The notes under the pieces: model-generated
Told to the model about the DNA's origin: nothing
What the model saw: the letters and a program-made list of their open reading frames with translations, nothing else
The model's database searches: none
DNA from: Devosia sp. Root635
Lineage (GTDB): Bacteria > Pseudomonadota > Alphaproteobacteria > Rhizobiales > Devosiaceae
Length of the DNA: 64,000 nt
Assembly (NCBI RefSeq): GCF_001427605.1
Contig: NZ_LMGZ01000022.1
Coordinates: forward strand, 1-64,000
Direction of reading: 5' to 3'
Position numbers and translations under genes: made by a program
In this document: positions 18,173-27,077 of the stretch, in pieces
How positions within the stretch are numbered: position 1 is the stretch's first letter
Layout: every line of letters starts with the position of its first letter

Positions 18173-19828
18173 ATGACGGACCTGACGCAATCGCAGCGCG
18201 CCAACGGAAGGACATTCGGCCTGCCGGTGGTGCCCTTGCTGCTGGTGGCCGTGATGGGCCTGCCGATCGGCTGGTTGCTGTGGTCGGCTGCGGCGGCGCT
18301 GGGCTCGGGCAGCAACGGGCTGGCGGCGACGATGTTGCCGACGGCGTTGCGCGACACCATCCAACTCATGGTTCTGGTCGGCATGGTCACCGGCGCGGCG
18401 GGGCTGGTGGCCGCCTGGCTGGTGACACATTACGACTTCCCGCTGCGCCGGGTGTTCGACTGGGCGCTGGTGATGCCGCTGGCCGTGCCGACCTATCTGG
18501 CGGCCTATACCTATGTGGAATTCCTCGATTTCACCGGCCCGCTGCAAACCGCCTTGCGGGCGGTCAACGGGGCGACGTCGATCAAGGATTACTGGTTTCC
18601 CGATATCCGCAGCGACTGGGGCGCGGTGATCGTGCTGTCCAGCGTGCTCTATCCCTACGTCTATGTCGCCTGCCGGGCGTTTTTCCTGATGCAGTCGGCC
18701 AGCCTCAATATCGCGGCGCGCACGCTGGGGGCCGGCGGCATGCGGACCTTTTTCGCCGTGACGCTGCCGCTGTCGCGGCCAGCTCTGGTGGTGGGGGTGA
18801 CGCTGGCGATGATGGAGGTGGTCAACGATCTGGGGGCGGTGCAGTATTTCGGCATCAACGCCATCACCGCCATCATCTATTCGACCTGGATCAACCGCTC
18901 CGATTTCGGCGGTGCGGCACAACTGGCGGTAATGGTCGTGCTGGTCATCGGCCTGCTGATCGCGGCCGAGCAGCGGGCGCGGCGCGACCGGGTCTATCTG
19001 GCGCATCGCGACAGCCGCGTGCCACCGGCGCGCGAACCATTGCAGGGCGCGCGGCGCTGGGCCGCATTCGGCTTCTGCCTCGTGCTGCTGGGTCTGGGTT
19101 TCGGCACTCCGGTGGGGCAGTTGACCTATTCGGCGTTCCGCGTCGTGTTGCCGGAAACCATCACCATGACCGTCGCGGCGCTGGTGCCGACGCTGACGCT
19201 GGCCGGGCTGGGCGCGCTGACTACCGTGCTTGTCGGCCTGGCGGCGGCCAAGCTGGCGCATCACTCCGGGGCGGGCGCCCGCGGGGCGATCCGGCTGGCG
19301 ACGCTGGGCTATGCCATTCCCGGCACGGTGCTGGCGCTGGGGCTGCTGCAACCGCTCGGACAGGCCGACCTGTGGTTCAACCGCATGACGATGGCGCTGT
19401 GGGACTGGCGGCCGGGCCTCGTGCTTTCAGGATCGATGGCGGCCCTGCTCTATGTCTACGCCATCCGGTTCCTCGCCGTCAGTCATTCGACCATCGATGC
19501 GGCGATGAAGAAACGCGGCGACTCCATGCTGCAGGCCGGGCGAGTGCTGGGGGCGCGCGGGGTGGGGCTGCTGCTGCGGGTGGATTTGCCGACGCTGATG
19601 CCGGCGCTGCTGAGCGCGGCGACACTGGTCTTTGTCGAGATCGTCAAGGAATTGCCGGCGACGCTGCTGCTGCGGCCGCTCGGAATCGATACACTGGCGA
19701 CAGTGGTCTATGCGCGGGCCAATGTCGGACTTTTTGCCCAGGCAGCGCTGCCTGCCCTGTTTATCGTGCTGGCGGGGCTGATCCCGGTCATTCTTGCTAC
19801 GCGGCTGGGCGATCGTAGGAAAGTATAA
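18173..19828 (+). CDS. Iron-type ABC transporter permease (two fused permease domains)
   Basis: A 551-residue inner-membrane protein of the FbpB/FutB family with about twelve membrane segments in two halves. Each half carries an EAA-type loop for the ATPase: RTLGAGGMRTFFAVTLPLSR near residue 183 and GRVLGARGVGLLLRVDLPTL near 460. It imports ferric iron delivered by the binding protein encoded just upstream. An FbpC-like ATPase gene is missing from this locus, so the ATPase must come from elsewhere. The next genes belong to a dipeptide-type system. Confidence 0.92.
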   Translation: MTDLTQSQRANGRTFGLPVVPLLLVAVMGLPIGWLLWSAAAALGSGSNGLAATMLPTALRDTIQLMVLVGMVTGAAGLVAAWLVTHYDFPLRRVFDWALVMPLAVPTYLAAYTYVEFLDFTGPLQTALRAVNGATSIKDYWFPDIRSDWGAVIVLSSVLYPYVYVACRAFFLMQSASLNIAARTLGAGGMRTFFAVTLPLSRPALVVGVTLAMMEVVNDLGAVQYFGINAITAIIYSTWINRSDFGGAAQLAVMVVLVIGLLIAAEQRARRDRVYLAHRDSRVPPAREPLQGARRWAAFGFCLVLLGLGFGTPVGQLTYSAFRVVLPETITMTVAALVPTLTLAGLGALTTVLVGLAAAKLAHHSGAGARGAIRLATLGYAIPGTVLALGLLQPLGQADLWFNRMTMALWDWRPGLVLSGSMAALLYVYAIRFLAVSHSTIDAAMKKRGDSMLQAGRVLGARGVGLLLRVDLPTLMPALLSAATLVFVEIVKELPATLLLRPLGIDTLATVVYARANVGLFAQAALPALFIVLAGLIPVILATRLGDRRKV

Positions 19829-19975
19829 CAAAGCGGCATGCTGCCATGTTAGTGGCGATCCCATATATCTCGCGCCATGGGAGCCGGAGCCTCATGCGCC
19901 GGCGGGGTTCGACGATGCCGCATGACCGGCCGCGGACCGACTGGCGGTGCTGCCGCTACAATTGGGAGTTATCCT

Positions 19976-21457
19976 ATGAACAAGACGTTGAAGGCTTTCG
20001 GGCTGGCACTGGCGCTGAGCACGGCATTGGCCGGCATGGCCATGGCGCAGCCGACCGAAGTGCGGATCGGCGTGGCGCTGGAGCCCCCCGCGCTCGACCC
20101 CACGGCCGGGGCCGCCGAGGCCATCGACATCGTGGTCTATCAGAACGTGTTCGAGGGACTGACCCGCATCGACCAGAATGGCGCCGTTCAACCGGGCCTG
20201 GCCGATAGCTGGACCATTTCGGACGACGGGCTGACATATACGTTCAAGCTGCATGACGGGGTGACCTTCCATGACGGCACCACGTTCGACGCCGAAGACG
20301 TCAAGTTCACCTTCGACCGCATCCTGGGTGCCGACAGCGTCAACGCGCATCGCGAATTCTACGAGCCGATCACCAGCATCACGGTCATCGATCCGCTGAC
20401 CATCGAACTCAAGCTCGACCGGCAGATCGGGCGCTTCCTGTTCGATCTGGGCCGCGGCGATGCGGTGATCGTGGCGCCGGAAAGCGCCGACAACAATGCC
20501 AATGACCCGATCGGTACCGGCCCATTCGCCTTCGTGCAGTGGGACAAGGGCAGCCGCGTGGTGCTGGAGGCTTATGGCCCCTATTGGGGCGAACCGGTCC
20601 ACCTGACCAAGGCCAGCTACGTGTTCATCGGCGACACCGCGACGCTGACCAATGCCCTGCTGGCCGGCGATATCGACGGCACCAACAATTTCTCCACCGA
20701 TGCGCTGGCGGTGTTCGAGAACAATCCGCAGTTCAAGGTGCTGGTCGGCACGACCGAAGGCGAGACCATCCTCTCCACCAACAACAAGCGGCCGCCCTTC
20801 GACAATCTCAAGGTGCGCCAGGCCATGGCCCATGCGCTGGATCGCCAGGCGATCATCGATGGCACGACCAATGGCTATGGCACGCCGATCGGCGCGCCTT
20901 TCGCGCCGCATAATCCATATTATGTCGACCTGACGGGCACCTATCCCTACGATCCGGAGGCGGCCAGGGCGCTGCTGGCGGAGGCCGGCTATCCCGACGG
21001 GTTCAGCGCCACGCTGAAGCTGCCGCCGGTGCCCTATGCCCGCACCTCGGGCCAGATCATCGCCAGCCAGTTTGCCGCGGTCGGCATCAAGCTGGAACTG
21101 ATCAACGTGGAATGGGCGCAGTGGCTGGAAGACGTCTATGCCAACAAGGACTTCGACCTGTCCATCATCAGCCATGTGGAACCGTTCGACATTGGCAATT
21201 ATGCCAACCCCGATTACTACTTCGGCTATGACAATCCCGAATTCCAGGCGCTTATCGAAACCCTCAACGGCACGGTGGACGAAACCAAGCGCAAGGCGCT
21301 GGCCGTCGAGGCGCAGACCATTCTCGCCAAGGATGCGGTCAACGGATACCTGTTCGAGCTGGCGCAGACCGGGGTGTGGAATGCCAAGCTCACCGGCATG
21401 TGGCAGAATTCGCCGATCGAAGGCCTGGTGCTGCGGGATATCGCCTGGACTGAGTAA
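19976..21457 (+). CDS. Dipeptide/oligopeptide-type ABC substrate-binding protein
   Basis: A 493-residue SBP_bac_5 family protein. A signal peptide (MNKTLKAFGLALALSTALAG then MAMAQ) is followed by the family start RIGVALEPPALDPT, and the signature LADSWTISDDGLTYTFKLHD lies near residues 78-97. It binds peptides, opines or similar compounds in the periplasm; the ligand cannot be read. The ATG at 19976 has GGGAGT upstream. It heads the operon with two permeases and a fused ATPase, and a palindromic repeat separates it from the first permease gene. Confidence 0.93.
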   Translation: MNKTLKAFGLALALSTALAGMAMAQPTEVRIGVALEPPALDPTAGAAEAIDIVVYQNVFEGLTRIDQNGAVQPGLADSWTISDDGLTYTFKLHDGVTFHDGTTFDAEDVKFTFDRILGADSVNAHREFYEPITSITVIDPLTIELKLDRQIGRFLFDLGRGDAVIVAPESADNNANDPIGTGPFAFVQWDKGSRVVLEAYGPYWGEPVHLTKASYVFIGDTATLTNALLAGDIDGTNNFSTDALAVFENNPQFKVLVGTTEGETILSTNNKRPPFDNLKVRQAMAHALDRQAIIDGTTNGYGTPIGAPFAPHNPYYVDLTGTYPYDPEAARALLAEAGYPDGFSATLKLPPVPYARTSGQIIASQFAAVGIKLELINVEWAQWLEDVYANKDFDLSIISHVEPFDIGNYANPDYYFGYDNPEFQALIETLNGTVDETKRKALAVEAQTILAKDAVNGYLFELAQTGVWNAKLTGMWQNSPIEGLVLRDIAWTE

Positions 21458-21496
21458 GGGTTCGCTTTCCAGGCTGAGGGCCCGTGGTTCCTTCGT

Positions 21497-21622
21497 CTCC
21501 CTCCCCCTTGAGGGGAGGGATCGAGGGTGGCGGTCCATCAGTGGTCCACAAGGCCACCCCCTCCCCAGCTCTGCTACGGCCCCTCGGGCCGAGCGGCGCT
21601 ACCCTCCCCTCAAGGGGGAGGG
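21497..21622. repeat. Palindromic interspersed repeat, copy A
   Basis: About 126 bases bounded by CCCTCCCCCTTGAGGGGAGGG and its inverted copy CCCTCCCCTCAAGGGGGAGGG, with the interior CCCAGCTCTGCTACGGCCCC then TCGGGCCGAGCGGCGCTACC. It lies between the binding-protein gene and the first permease gene. Related copies are at 26891, 36854, 42346, 47784 and 51450. Confidence 0.9.
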
Positions 21623-21667
21623 TAGGCAGGAGCCTGTCCATACGGGCAGTTGGTCGAGAACGCCCGC

Positions 21668-22621
21668 ATGATCGCCTTCACCCTCCGCCGTTTCCTGGGG
21701 TTTGCTGCGACGCTGCTGGTGGCGGCGCTCGTCATCTTCTGGCTGCTCGATCTGCTGCCGGGCGATCCGGCGCAGTTTATCCTCGGCATCAATGCCACGC
21801 CTGAATCGGTGGCGCGGCTGCGGGTGCAGATGGGGCTCGATGCACCGGCGCATGAACGGTTCCTGGCCTGGATCTGGGGCATGCTGCAGGGCGATTTCGG
21901 CATGAGCTACACCCAGCGCGCGCCGGTGGCCGAGCTGATCTGGGCCCGGCTGGCGGTGACGCTGCCGCTCAGCATCTTTGCCATGGTCATTTCCATCGTC
22001 GTCGGGCTGCCGCTGGGGATACTGGCGGCGCGGCGGCGGGGCAAGCTGCTCGATACGGCCATCATGGTCACGGCGCAGACCGGGGTGGCCATTCCCAATT
22101 TCTGGTTCGGCATGCTGCTGACGCTGCTGTTTGCGGTGACTTTGCGCTGGCTGCCCCCGGGCGGCTTCACGCCGTGGAACGAGGATGGCGGCGCGGCCTT
22201 TCGCGGACTGATCCTGCCCAGTCTGGCGCTGGCTCTGCCGCAGGCGTCCATCCTGGCGCGCGTGATGCGGACGGCTTTGGTGGACGTGACCGGGCAGGAC
22301 TATATCCGCACCGCGCGGGCCAAGGGCCTCACCATGGGCGAGGCGGTGTGGCGGCATGGCGTGCGCAACGCGCTGCTGCCGGTGCTGACCATTCTGGGGC
22401 TGCAATTCGCCTACCTGGTCGCGGGCACGATCATCGTCGAGAACGTGTTCTACCTGCCGGGGCTGGGGCGGCTGATCTTCACCGCCATTTCCGAGCGCGA
22501 CCTGATCCTGGTGCGGGGGGCGACCATCATCCTCATCGTCACCGTGACGGCGACGATGCTGCTGACCGATATCGCCTATGCGCTGGTCGATCCGCGCCTG
22601 CGGGAAAGGAGCGCGCCATGA
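21668..22621 (+). CDS. Dipeptide-type ABC permease (DppB-like)
   Basis: A 317-residue inner-membrane permease with six membrane segments. The N-terminal LLPGDPAQFILGINATPESV is the DppB/OppB signature, and the EAA loop DYIRTARAKGLTMGEAVWRH lies near residue 212. It pairs with the DppC-like permease downstream, whose ATG overlaps its TGA stop. The start at 21668 (MIAFTLRRFLGF) is chosen over a TTG at 21650 inside the repeat-flanking sequence. Confidence 0.93.
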   Translation: MIAFTLRRFLGFAATLLVAALVIFWLLDLLPGDPAQFILGINATPESVARLRVQMGLDAPAHERFLAWIWGMLQGDFGMSYTQRAPVAELIWARLAVTLPLSIFAMVISIVVGLPLGILAARRRGKLLDTAIMVTAQTGVAIPNFWFGMLLTLLFAVTLRWLPPGGFTPWNEDGGAAFRGLILPSLALALPQASILARVMRTALVDVTGQDYIRTARAKGLTMGEAVWRHGVRNALLPVLTILGLQFAYLVAGTIIVENVFYLPGLGRLIFTAISERDLILVRGATIILIVTVTATMLLTDIAYALVDPRLRERSAP

Positions 22622-23457
22622 AGCGCCTGCTCAGCCATCCCAGCCTGGTGATCGGGCTTGTCGCGACGCTGCTCTTCCTCGCCCTCGGGCTGCTGTCGCT
22701 GGTATGGACCCCCTACCCCATCGCGCAGATCGATATTCCGCGTCGCTTCCTCGCGCCCAGCGCTGCCCACTGGCTGGGCACCGATAATCTGGGGCGCGAC
22801 ATGATGAGCCTGGTCATGGCCGGCACCTGGACGAGTTTTCTCGTGGCGGCGGTGGCCGTGGCCATCGGCGTCGGGGTCGGGGTGCCGCTGGGGCTGGCGG
22901 CCGCGGCCTGGGGCGGCGCGGTCGAGTGGGTGGTGCTGCGGCTCACCGATTTCGTCTTCGCCTTCCCGGCGGTGATCGCCGCCATTCTCATCACCACGCT
23001 GGTCGGGCCGGGCGCGGTGAATGCCATCGTGGCTATCGGCATCTTCAACATTCCGGTGTTTGCGCGGGTGGCGCGCGGCGGCGCCCTCAGCATCGCCACG
23101 CTCGACTTCGTGGCGGCGGGACGGCTGGCGGGGCTTGGCAATACGCTGATCGCCTGGCGGCACCTGTTGCCCAATGTGATGAGCCTCATCATCGTGCAGG
23201 GCACGATCCAGATGTCGCTGGGCATCCTGTCGGAAGCGGGGCTCAGCTATATCGGGCTGGGCACGCAGCCGCCCGAAACGAGCCTGGGGCTGATGCTGAA
23301 GGATGCGCAGGGCGTGTTCCTGATCCATCCGTGGCTGACGCTGGTGCCGGGGCTAGCCATCGTGCTGATCGTCATCGCACTCAATATTGCCGGCGACGGG
23401 CTGCGCGACGCCATCGATCCACGCCTGCGGCAGGGAAATCCCAATGTCCTTGCTTGA
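22618..23457 (+). CDS. Dipeptide-type ABC permease (DppC-like)
   Basis: A 279-residue inner-membrane permease. The DppC hallmark HWLGTDNLGRDMMSLVMAGT appears near residue 52, and the EAA region around LDFVAAGRLAGLGNTLIAW near 163. Start overlaps the stop of the first permease gene (ATGA) and its own end overlaps the start of the ATPase gene by 14 bases, so the four genes are tightly coupled in translation. Confidence 0.93.
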   Translation: MKRLLSHPSLVIGLVATLLFLALGLLSLVWTPYPIAQIDIPRRFLAPSAAHWLGTDNLGRDMMSLVMAGTWTSFLVAAVAVAIGVGVGVPLGLAAAAWGGAVEWVVLRLTDFVFAFPAVIAAILITTLVGPGAVNAIVAIGIFNIPVFARVARGGALSIATLDFVAAGRLAGLGNTLIAWRHLLPNVMSLIIVQGTIQMSLGILSEAGLSYIGLGTQPPETSLGLMLKDAQGVFLIHPWLTLVPGLAIVLIVIALNIAGDGLRDAIDPRLRQGNPNVLA

Positions 23458-25003
23458 GGTTTCCGGGCTCTCCATACGCTTCGGCGATGCCAAGGTGGTC
23501 AGCGACGTGAGCTTCTCGCTGCAGCGCGGCGAGCGCTTCGGCATTATCGGAGAAAGCGGCTCGGGCAAGACGCTGACGGCGCTCGCCATTACCGGCCTGC
23601 TGCCGGAAGGCGCGGCCATGGGCGGCACCATCAGCCTCGACGGCGCCCCCCTGCCCGGTTCGGAGCGCGCCATGGCGCGGCTGCGCGGCAAGCGCGTCGG
23701 CATGGTGTTCCAGGAGCCGATGACGGCGCTCAACCCGCTGATGCGGGTCAACGACCAGATCGAGGAGAGCATCCGCCTCGATGCCGCGCATGGCGCGACA
23801 CAGATCGAGGTGCCTTACCTGCTCAAGGAGGTGGGGCTGGAGCTCAAGCATGGCGACCGCTTTCCGCACCAGCTATCGGGCGGACAGCGGCAGCGCGTGA
23901 TGATCGCCATGGCGCTGGCCAGCCGGCCTGACATACTGATCGCGGACGAACCGACCTCGGCGCTCGACCTCATCACCCAGCGCAAGGTGCTCGACCTGAT
24001 CGCCGATATCTGCACGCGGCGGCAGATGGCTTTGCTGTTCATCAGCCACGACCTCAAGGCGGTCGGCGCTTTGTGCAACCGGGTTGCGGTGATGCATCGG
24101 GGGAAGCTGGTCGAAACCGGGCCGGCGATGAGCGTTTTTTCGGCGCCAAAACAGCCCTATACGCAAAAGCTGGTTGCCGCTTCGCGTTTCGATGTGCGGC
24201 CATTGTCGCGCCCGCCGATCGGCAGCACGCTGCTGGAGGTCGACGGCATCACGCGAGACTATCGGCAGGGCGGCATGCTGTTCTGGGCCGACAAGCCCCT
24301 GCGGGCGGTGGACGACGTGCACTTCTCCATTGCCAGCGCCGAATGCCTGGCGCTGGTCGGCCCCTCGGGCTGCGGCAAGACCACCCTGGCCAAGATCGTC
24401 GTCGGGCTGGACCGGGCGACGGCGGGCGAAGTCCGGCTGGCGGGCGCGGCCTATCACGGTTCGGACCTGCCCAATGGCTTGCGGCGCGATGTGTCGCTGG
24501 TGTTCCAGGACCCGTTCGGCAGCTTCAATCCCCGGCTGACCATTGCCGCCTCCCTGGCCGAACCGCTGCGCCTGGAGCCGGAATTGAGCGCGGAGGCAGC
24601 GCGCGCCAGGCTGGTCGAGTCGGTGGAGGCCGTGGGGCTCGATACCGCCATGCTGGCGCGCTACCCCCACGAATTCTCGGGCGGACAGCGGCAGCGGCTG
24701 GCTATCGCGCGGGCGCTGGTGACGCGACCCAAGCTGCTGGTGCTGGACGAGCCGGTATCGGCGCTGGACGTGTCGGTGCGCGGCGAGGTGTTGGCGCTGC
24801 TGGCGCGGCTGCAGGCCGATTTCGGACTGACCTATCTCATCATCAGCCACGACCTCGACATGGTGCGGGCCATGGCCGACCGGGTGCTGGTGATGGATGC
24901 CGGCAGGATCGTCGAAGAGGGCAAGCCGGCGCAAATCTTCGCCGAGCCGCAGCACAGGCTGACGCGGGATCTGATGGCGGCAAGGTTGCCGGATGTGGGA
25001 TGA
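23444..25003 (+). CDS. Fused double ABC ATPase (DppD-DppF type)
   Basis: A 519-residue protein carrying two complete ABC ATPase domains that in many bacteria are two proteins. The first has Walker A GESGSGKTL (about residue 38), signature LSGGQRQRV and Walker B ILIADEPTSALD. The second has GPSGCGKTT (about 306), FSGGQRQRL and LLVLDEPVSALD. It drives the peptide-type transporter encoded upstream. Start MSLLEVSGLSIRFG at 23444. A palindromic repeat begins four bases after its stop. Confidence 0.95.
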   Translation: MSLLEVSGLSIRFGDAKVVSDVSFSLQRGERFGIIGESGSGKTLTALAITGLLPEGAAMGGTISLDGAPLPGSERAMARLRGKRVGMVFQEPMTALNPLMRVNDQIEESIRLDAAHGATQIEVPYLLKEVGLELKHGDRFPHQLSGGQRQRVMIAMALASRPDILIADEPTSALDLITQRKVLDLIADICTRRQMALLFISHDLKAVGALCNRVAVMHRGKLVETGPAMSVFSAPKQPYTQKLVAASRFDVRPLSRPPIGSTLLEVDGITRDYRQGGMLFWADKPLRAVDDVHFSIASAECLALVGPSGCGKTTLAKIVVGLDRATAGEVRLAGAAYHGSDLPNGLRRDVSLVFQDPFGSFNPRLTIAASLAEPLRLEPELSAEAARARLVESVEAVGLDTAMLARYPHEFSGGQRQRLAIARALVTRPKLLVLDEPVSALDVSVRGEVLALLARLQADFGLTYLIISHDLDMVRAMADRVLVMDAGRIVEEGKPAQIFAEPQHRLTRDLMAARLPDVG

Positions 25004-25007
25004 GGGG

Positions 25008-25135
25008 CACGCCCTCGTGGTTCGAGGCGCTGAAGAAGCGCACCTCACCATGAGGGCTACTTGGCTCTATGTACCAGTAGCCTCATGGTGAGGTGCGAGC
25101 CCTTCGCGAGCCTCGAACCACGAGGGCGTGGCACC
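25008..25135. repeat. Large inverted repeat element, copy 1
   Basis: About 128 bases with outer arms GCACGCCCTCGTGGTTCGAG and CTCGAACCACGAGGGCGTGG and inner arms GCACCTCACCATGAGGGCTA and AGCCTCATGGTGAGGTGCG. The two arms differ at their centre: CGCTGAAGAAGCG on the left, GCGAGCCCTTCGCGAG on the right. It fills the gap between two convergent genes and ends at the glucosidase stop codon. The second copy is at 33532-33665 in the opposite orientation. Confidence 0.93.
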
Positions 25136-26805
25136 TAAAGCAATCCCACATAACTCCCGAACGGCTCCAGATCGAGTTCGCCCTCGATGGGCGCCGCGGT
25201 GACGCCGGGGCAGCCGGCATCGTGCGGCACCAGATCGGCCGGCAGCGCATATTCGGCGGCGGTGCCGCCCATGTTGAAGACGCAGAGCAGGCGCTGGGCG
25301 CCGTCCTCGCGGATGAAAGCCAGGATATTGCCGGGCGCATCGAGCAGGCGGATGGTGCCCTTGGCCAAAGCCGGATGGGCGCGACGGAACACCAGCATCG
25401 CGCGGTAGAATTCCAGCACTGAGCCCAGGACATTGTCCTGGGTATCGACGGCATGGGTCAGGTGTTCGGCCGGCACCGGCAGCCAGGTGCGGCTGGCGGT
25501 GGAGAAGGCGCCATTGGTGGCGTGGGACTGCCAGACCATCGGCGTGCGGCAACCGTCGCGGCCCTTGAATTCGGGCCAGAATTCGATGCCGTAGGGATCG
25601 ACCAGGTCCGAGAAGGACAGCTCGGCCTCCTTGAGGCCCAGTTCCTCCCCCTGATAGAGGCAGACCGAGCCGCGCATGCACAGGATCAGCGTGGCAGCGA
25701 GGCGGGTAAAGGCGGCCTCCTGCCCATGCACCGCCCAGCGGCTGACATGGCGCACCACATCATGGTTGGAAAAGGCGAGGCAAATCCAGCCGTCGGGGGC
25801 CTTGGCCTCGGTGGCGGCAATGGACTTGCGGAAATGCTCGGCGGAAAATTCGCCGCCGAGATAATCGAAGGTATAGGCCATGTGCAGGTGGTCATTGCCC
25901 GAGGTGTATTGCGCCATGATTTCGAGCTGGTGCTGGCTGTCGCCAATTTCGCCGACAGTGGTGCGGCCGGGATATTCATCCATCAGCGCGCGCAGGCGCT
26001 TGAGGAAGGCCAGGTTTTCCGGGCGCGACTTGTCGTAGATATGTTCCTGGAAATTATAGGGGTTCACTGCCGGGGCGGTCGAGGCGTTGAAGTCATCGGG
26101 GCGCACCACCGGATTGTCCTCGAAGCCGAGCGAACAGAAGTAGAAATTGACGGTATCGAGCCGGAAGCCATCGACGCCACGCTCCAGCCAGAAGCGCATT
26201 TCGGCCAGCAGGGCATCCTGCACTTCGGCGCTGTGGAAGTTGAGGTCGGGCTGGGAGACCAGGAAATTGTGCTGGTAATACTGCATGCGCCGGGAGTCCC
26301 ACTGCCAGGCGGAGCCGCCAAAGATGGAGAGCCAGTTATTGGGCGGGGTGCCATCGGGCCTGGGATCGGCCCAGACATACCAGTCGGCCTTGGCATTGGT
26401 GCGCGACTGCCGGCTTTCCGAGAACCAGGCATGCTTGTCGGACGAGTGGGAAATCACCTGGTCGATAATGACCTTGAGGCCCAGCGAGTGGGCCTTGCGC
26501 ACCAGATTGTCGAAATCTTCCAGCGTGCCGAAGCTGGGATCGATGTCGCGGTAGTTGGAAACGTCGTAGCCGAAATCCTTCATCGGCGAGGTGAAAACCG
26601 GCGATAGCCAGATGGCGTCCACCCCCAGATCGGCGACATAGTCGAGCCGGCTGGTAATGCCGACAAGATCGCCGACGCCGTCGCCATTCTGATCCTGAAA
26701 GGAGCGCGGATAGATCTGGTAGATCACCGCGCCGCGCCACCAATCCTGATCCACCGTGGTTTCGTCCGGTGTCTTGGCTTCGGTCATCAGCGACGTGGCG
26801 GTCAT
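25135..26805 (-). CDS. GH13 alpha-glucosidase (first copy)
   Basis: A 556-residue cytoplasmic glycoside hydrolase family 13 enzyme that releases glucose from alpha-glucosides such as sucrose, maltose or trehalulose. Catalytic residues are Asp217 in GFRLDTVN (nucleophile), Glu286 in TVGEIGD (acid/base) and Asp349 in FSNHDVVR. DWWRGAVIYQIYPRSFQD opens the barrel near residue 21. A second homologue lies at 36983-38614, about half the residues identical by eye. Its Shine-Dalgarno GGGAG lies in a hairpin at 26809-26831. No sugar ABC transporter genes adjoin. Confidence 0.93.
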   Translation of the reverse strand: MTATSLMTEAKTPDETTVDQDWWRGAVIYQIYPRSFQDQNGDGVGDLVGITSRLDYVADLGVDAIWLSPVFTSPMKDFGYDVSNYRDIDPSFGTLEDFDNLVRKAHSLGLKVIIDQVISHSSDKHAWFSESRQSRTNAKADWYVWADPRPDGTPPNNWLSIFGGSAWQWDSRRMQYYQHNFLVSQPDLNFHSAEVQDALLAEMRFWLERGVDGFRLDTVNFYFCSLGFEDNPVVRPDDFNASTAPAVNPYNFQEHIYDKSRPENLAFLKRLRALMDEYPGRTTVGEIGDSQHQLEIMAQYTSGNDHLHMAYTFDYLGGEFSAEHFRKSIAATEAKAPDGWICLAFSNHDVVRHVSRWAVHGQEAAFTRLAATLILCMRGSVCLYQGEELGLKEAELSFSDLVDPYGIEFWPEFKGRDGCRTPMVWQSHATNGAFSTASRTWLPVPAEHLTHAVDTQDNVLGSVLEFYRAMLVFRRAHPALAKGTIRLLDAPGNILAFIREDGAQRLLCVFNMGGTAAEYALPADLVPHDAGCPGVTAAPIEGELDLEPFGSYVGLL

Positions 26806-26808
26806 GAT

Positions 26809-26831
26809 TGGCTCCCGTGAAGTGGGAGCCA
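26809..26831 (-). promoter_or_regulatory. Hairpin containing the glucosidase ribosome binding site
   Basis: TGGCTCCC and GGGAGCCA form a perfect 8-bp stem with a 7-base loop, beginning four bases before the ATG at 26805. On the minus strand the stem contains GGGAG, the only good Shine-Dalgarno sequence, six bases from the start codon. If the hairpin folds, ribosome access is restricted. Effect not shown. Confidence 0.55.
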
Positions 26832-26890
26832 GTTAACGCGCGGGATGAGATGGAAGCAAGGTAAGCAGGCAGCGAAATCCCGGCCTTCGC

Positions 26891-27016
26891 CTCCCTCCCC
26901 CTTGAGGGGAGGGTAGCGTCGCTCGGCCCGTAGGGCCGCAGCAGAGCTGGGGAGGGGGTAGTTCTGTGGACCACCGATGGACCCCCACCCTCATTCCCTC
27001 CCCTCAAGGGGGAGGG
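26891..27016. repeat. Palindromic interspersed repeat, copy B
   Basis: Same element as copy A but in the opposite orientation: terminal CCCTCCCCCTTGAGGGGAGGG, then TAGCGTCGCTCGGCCCGTAG and GGGCCGCAGCAGAGCTGGGG, and closing inverted terminal arm. It lies between the GH1 stop codon and the start region of the GH13 gene. Confidence 0.9.
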
Positions 27017-27077
27017 AGGCGCAGGAGCCGATCCCGTAGCGAGGGAGGGAATACTGAGGATCTGGGAGTTGGCCGGC

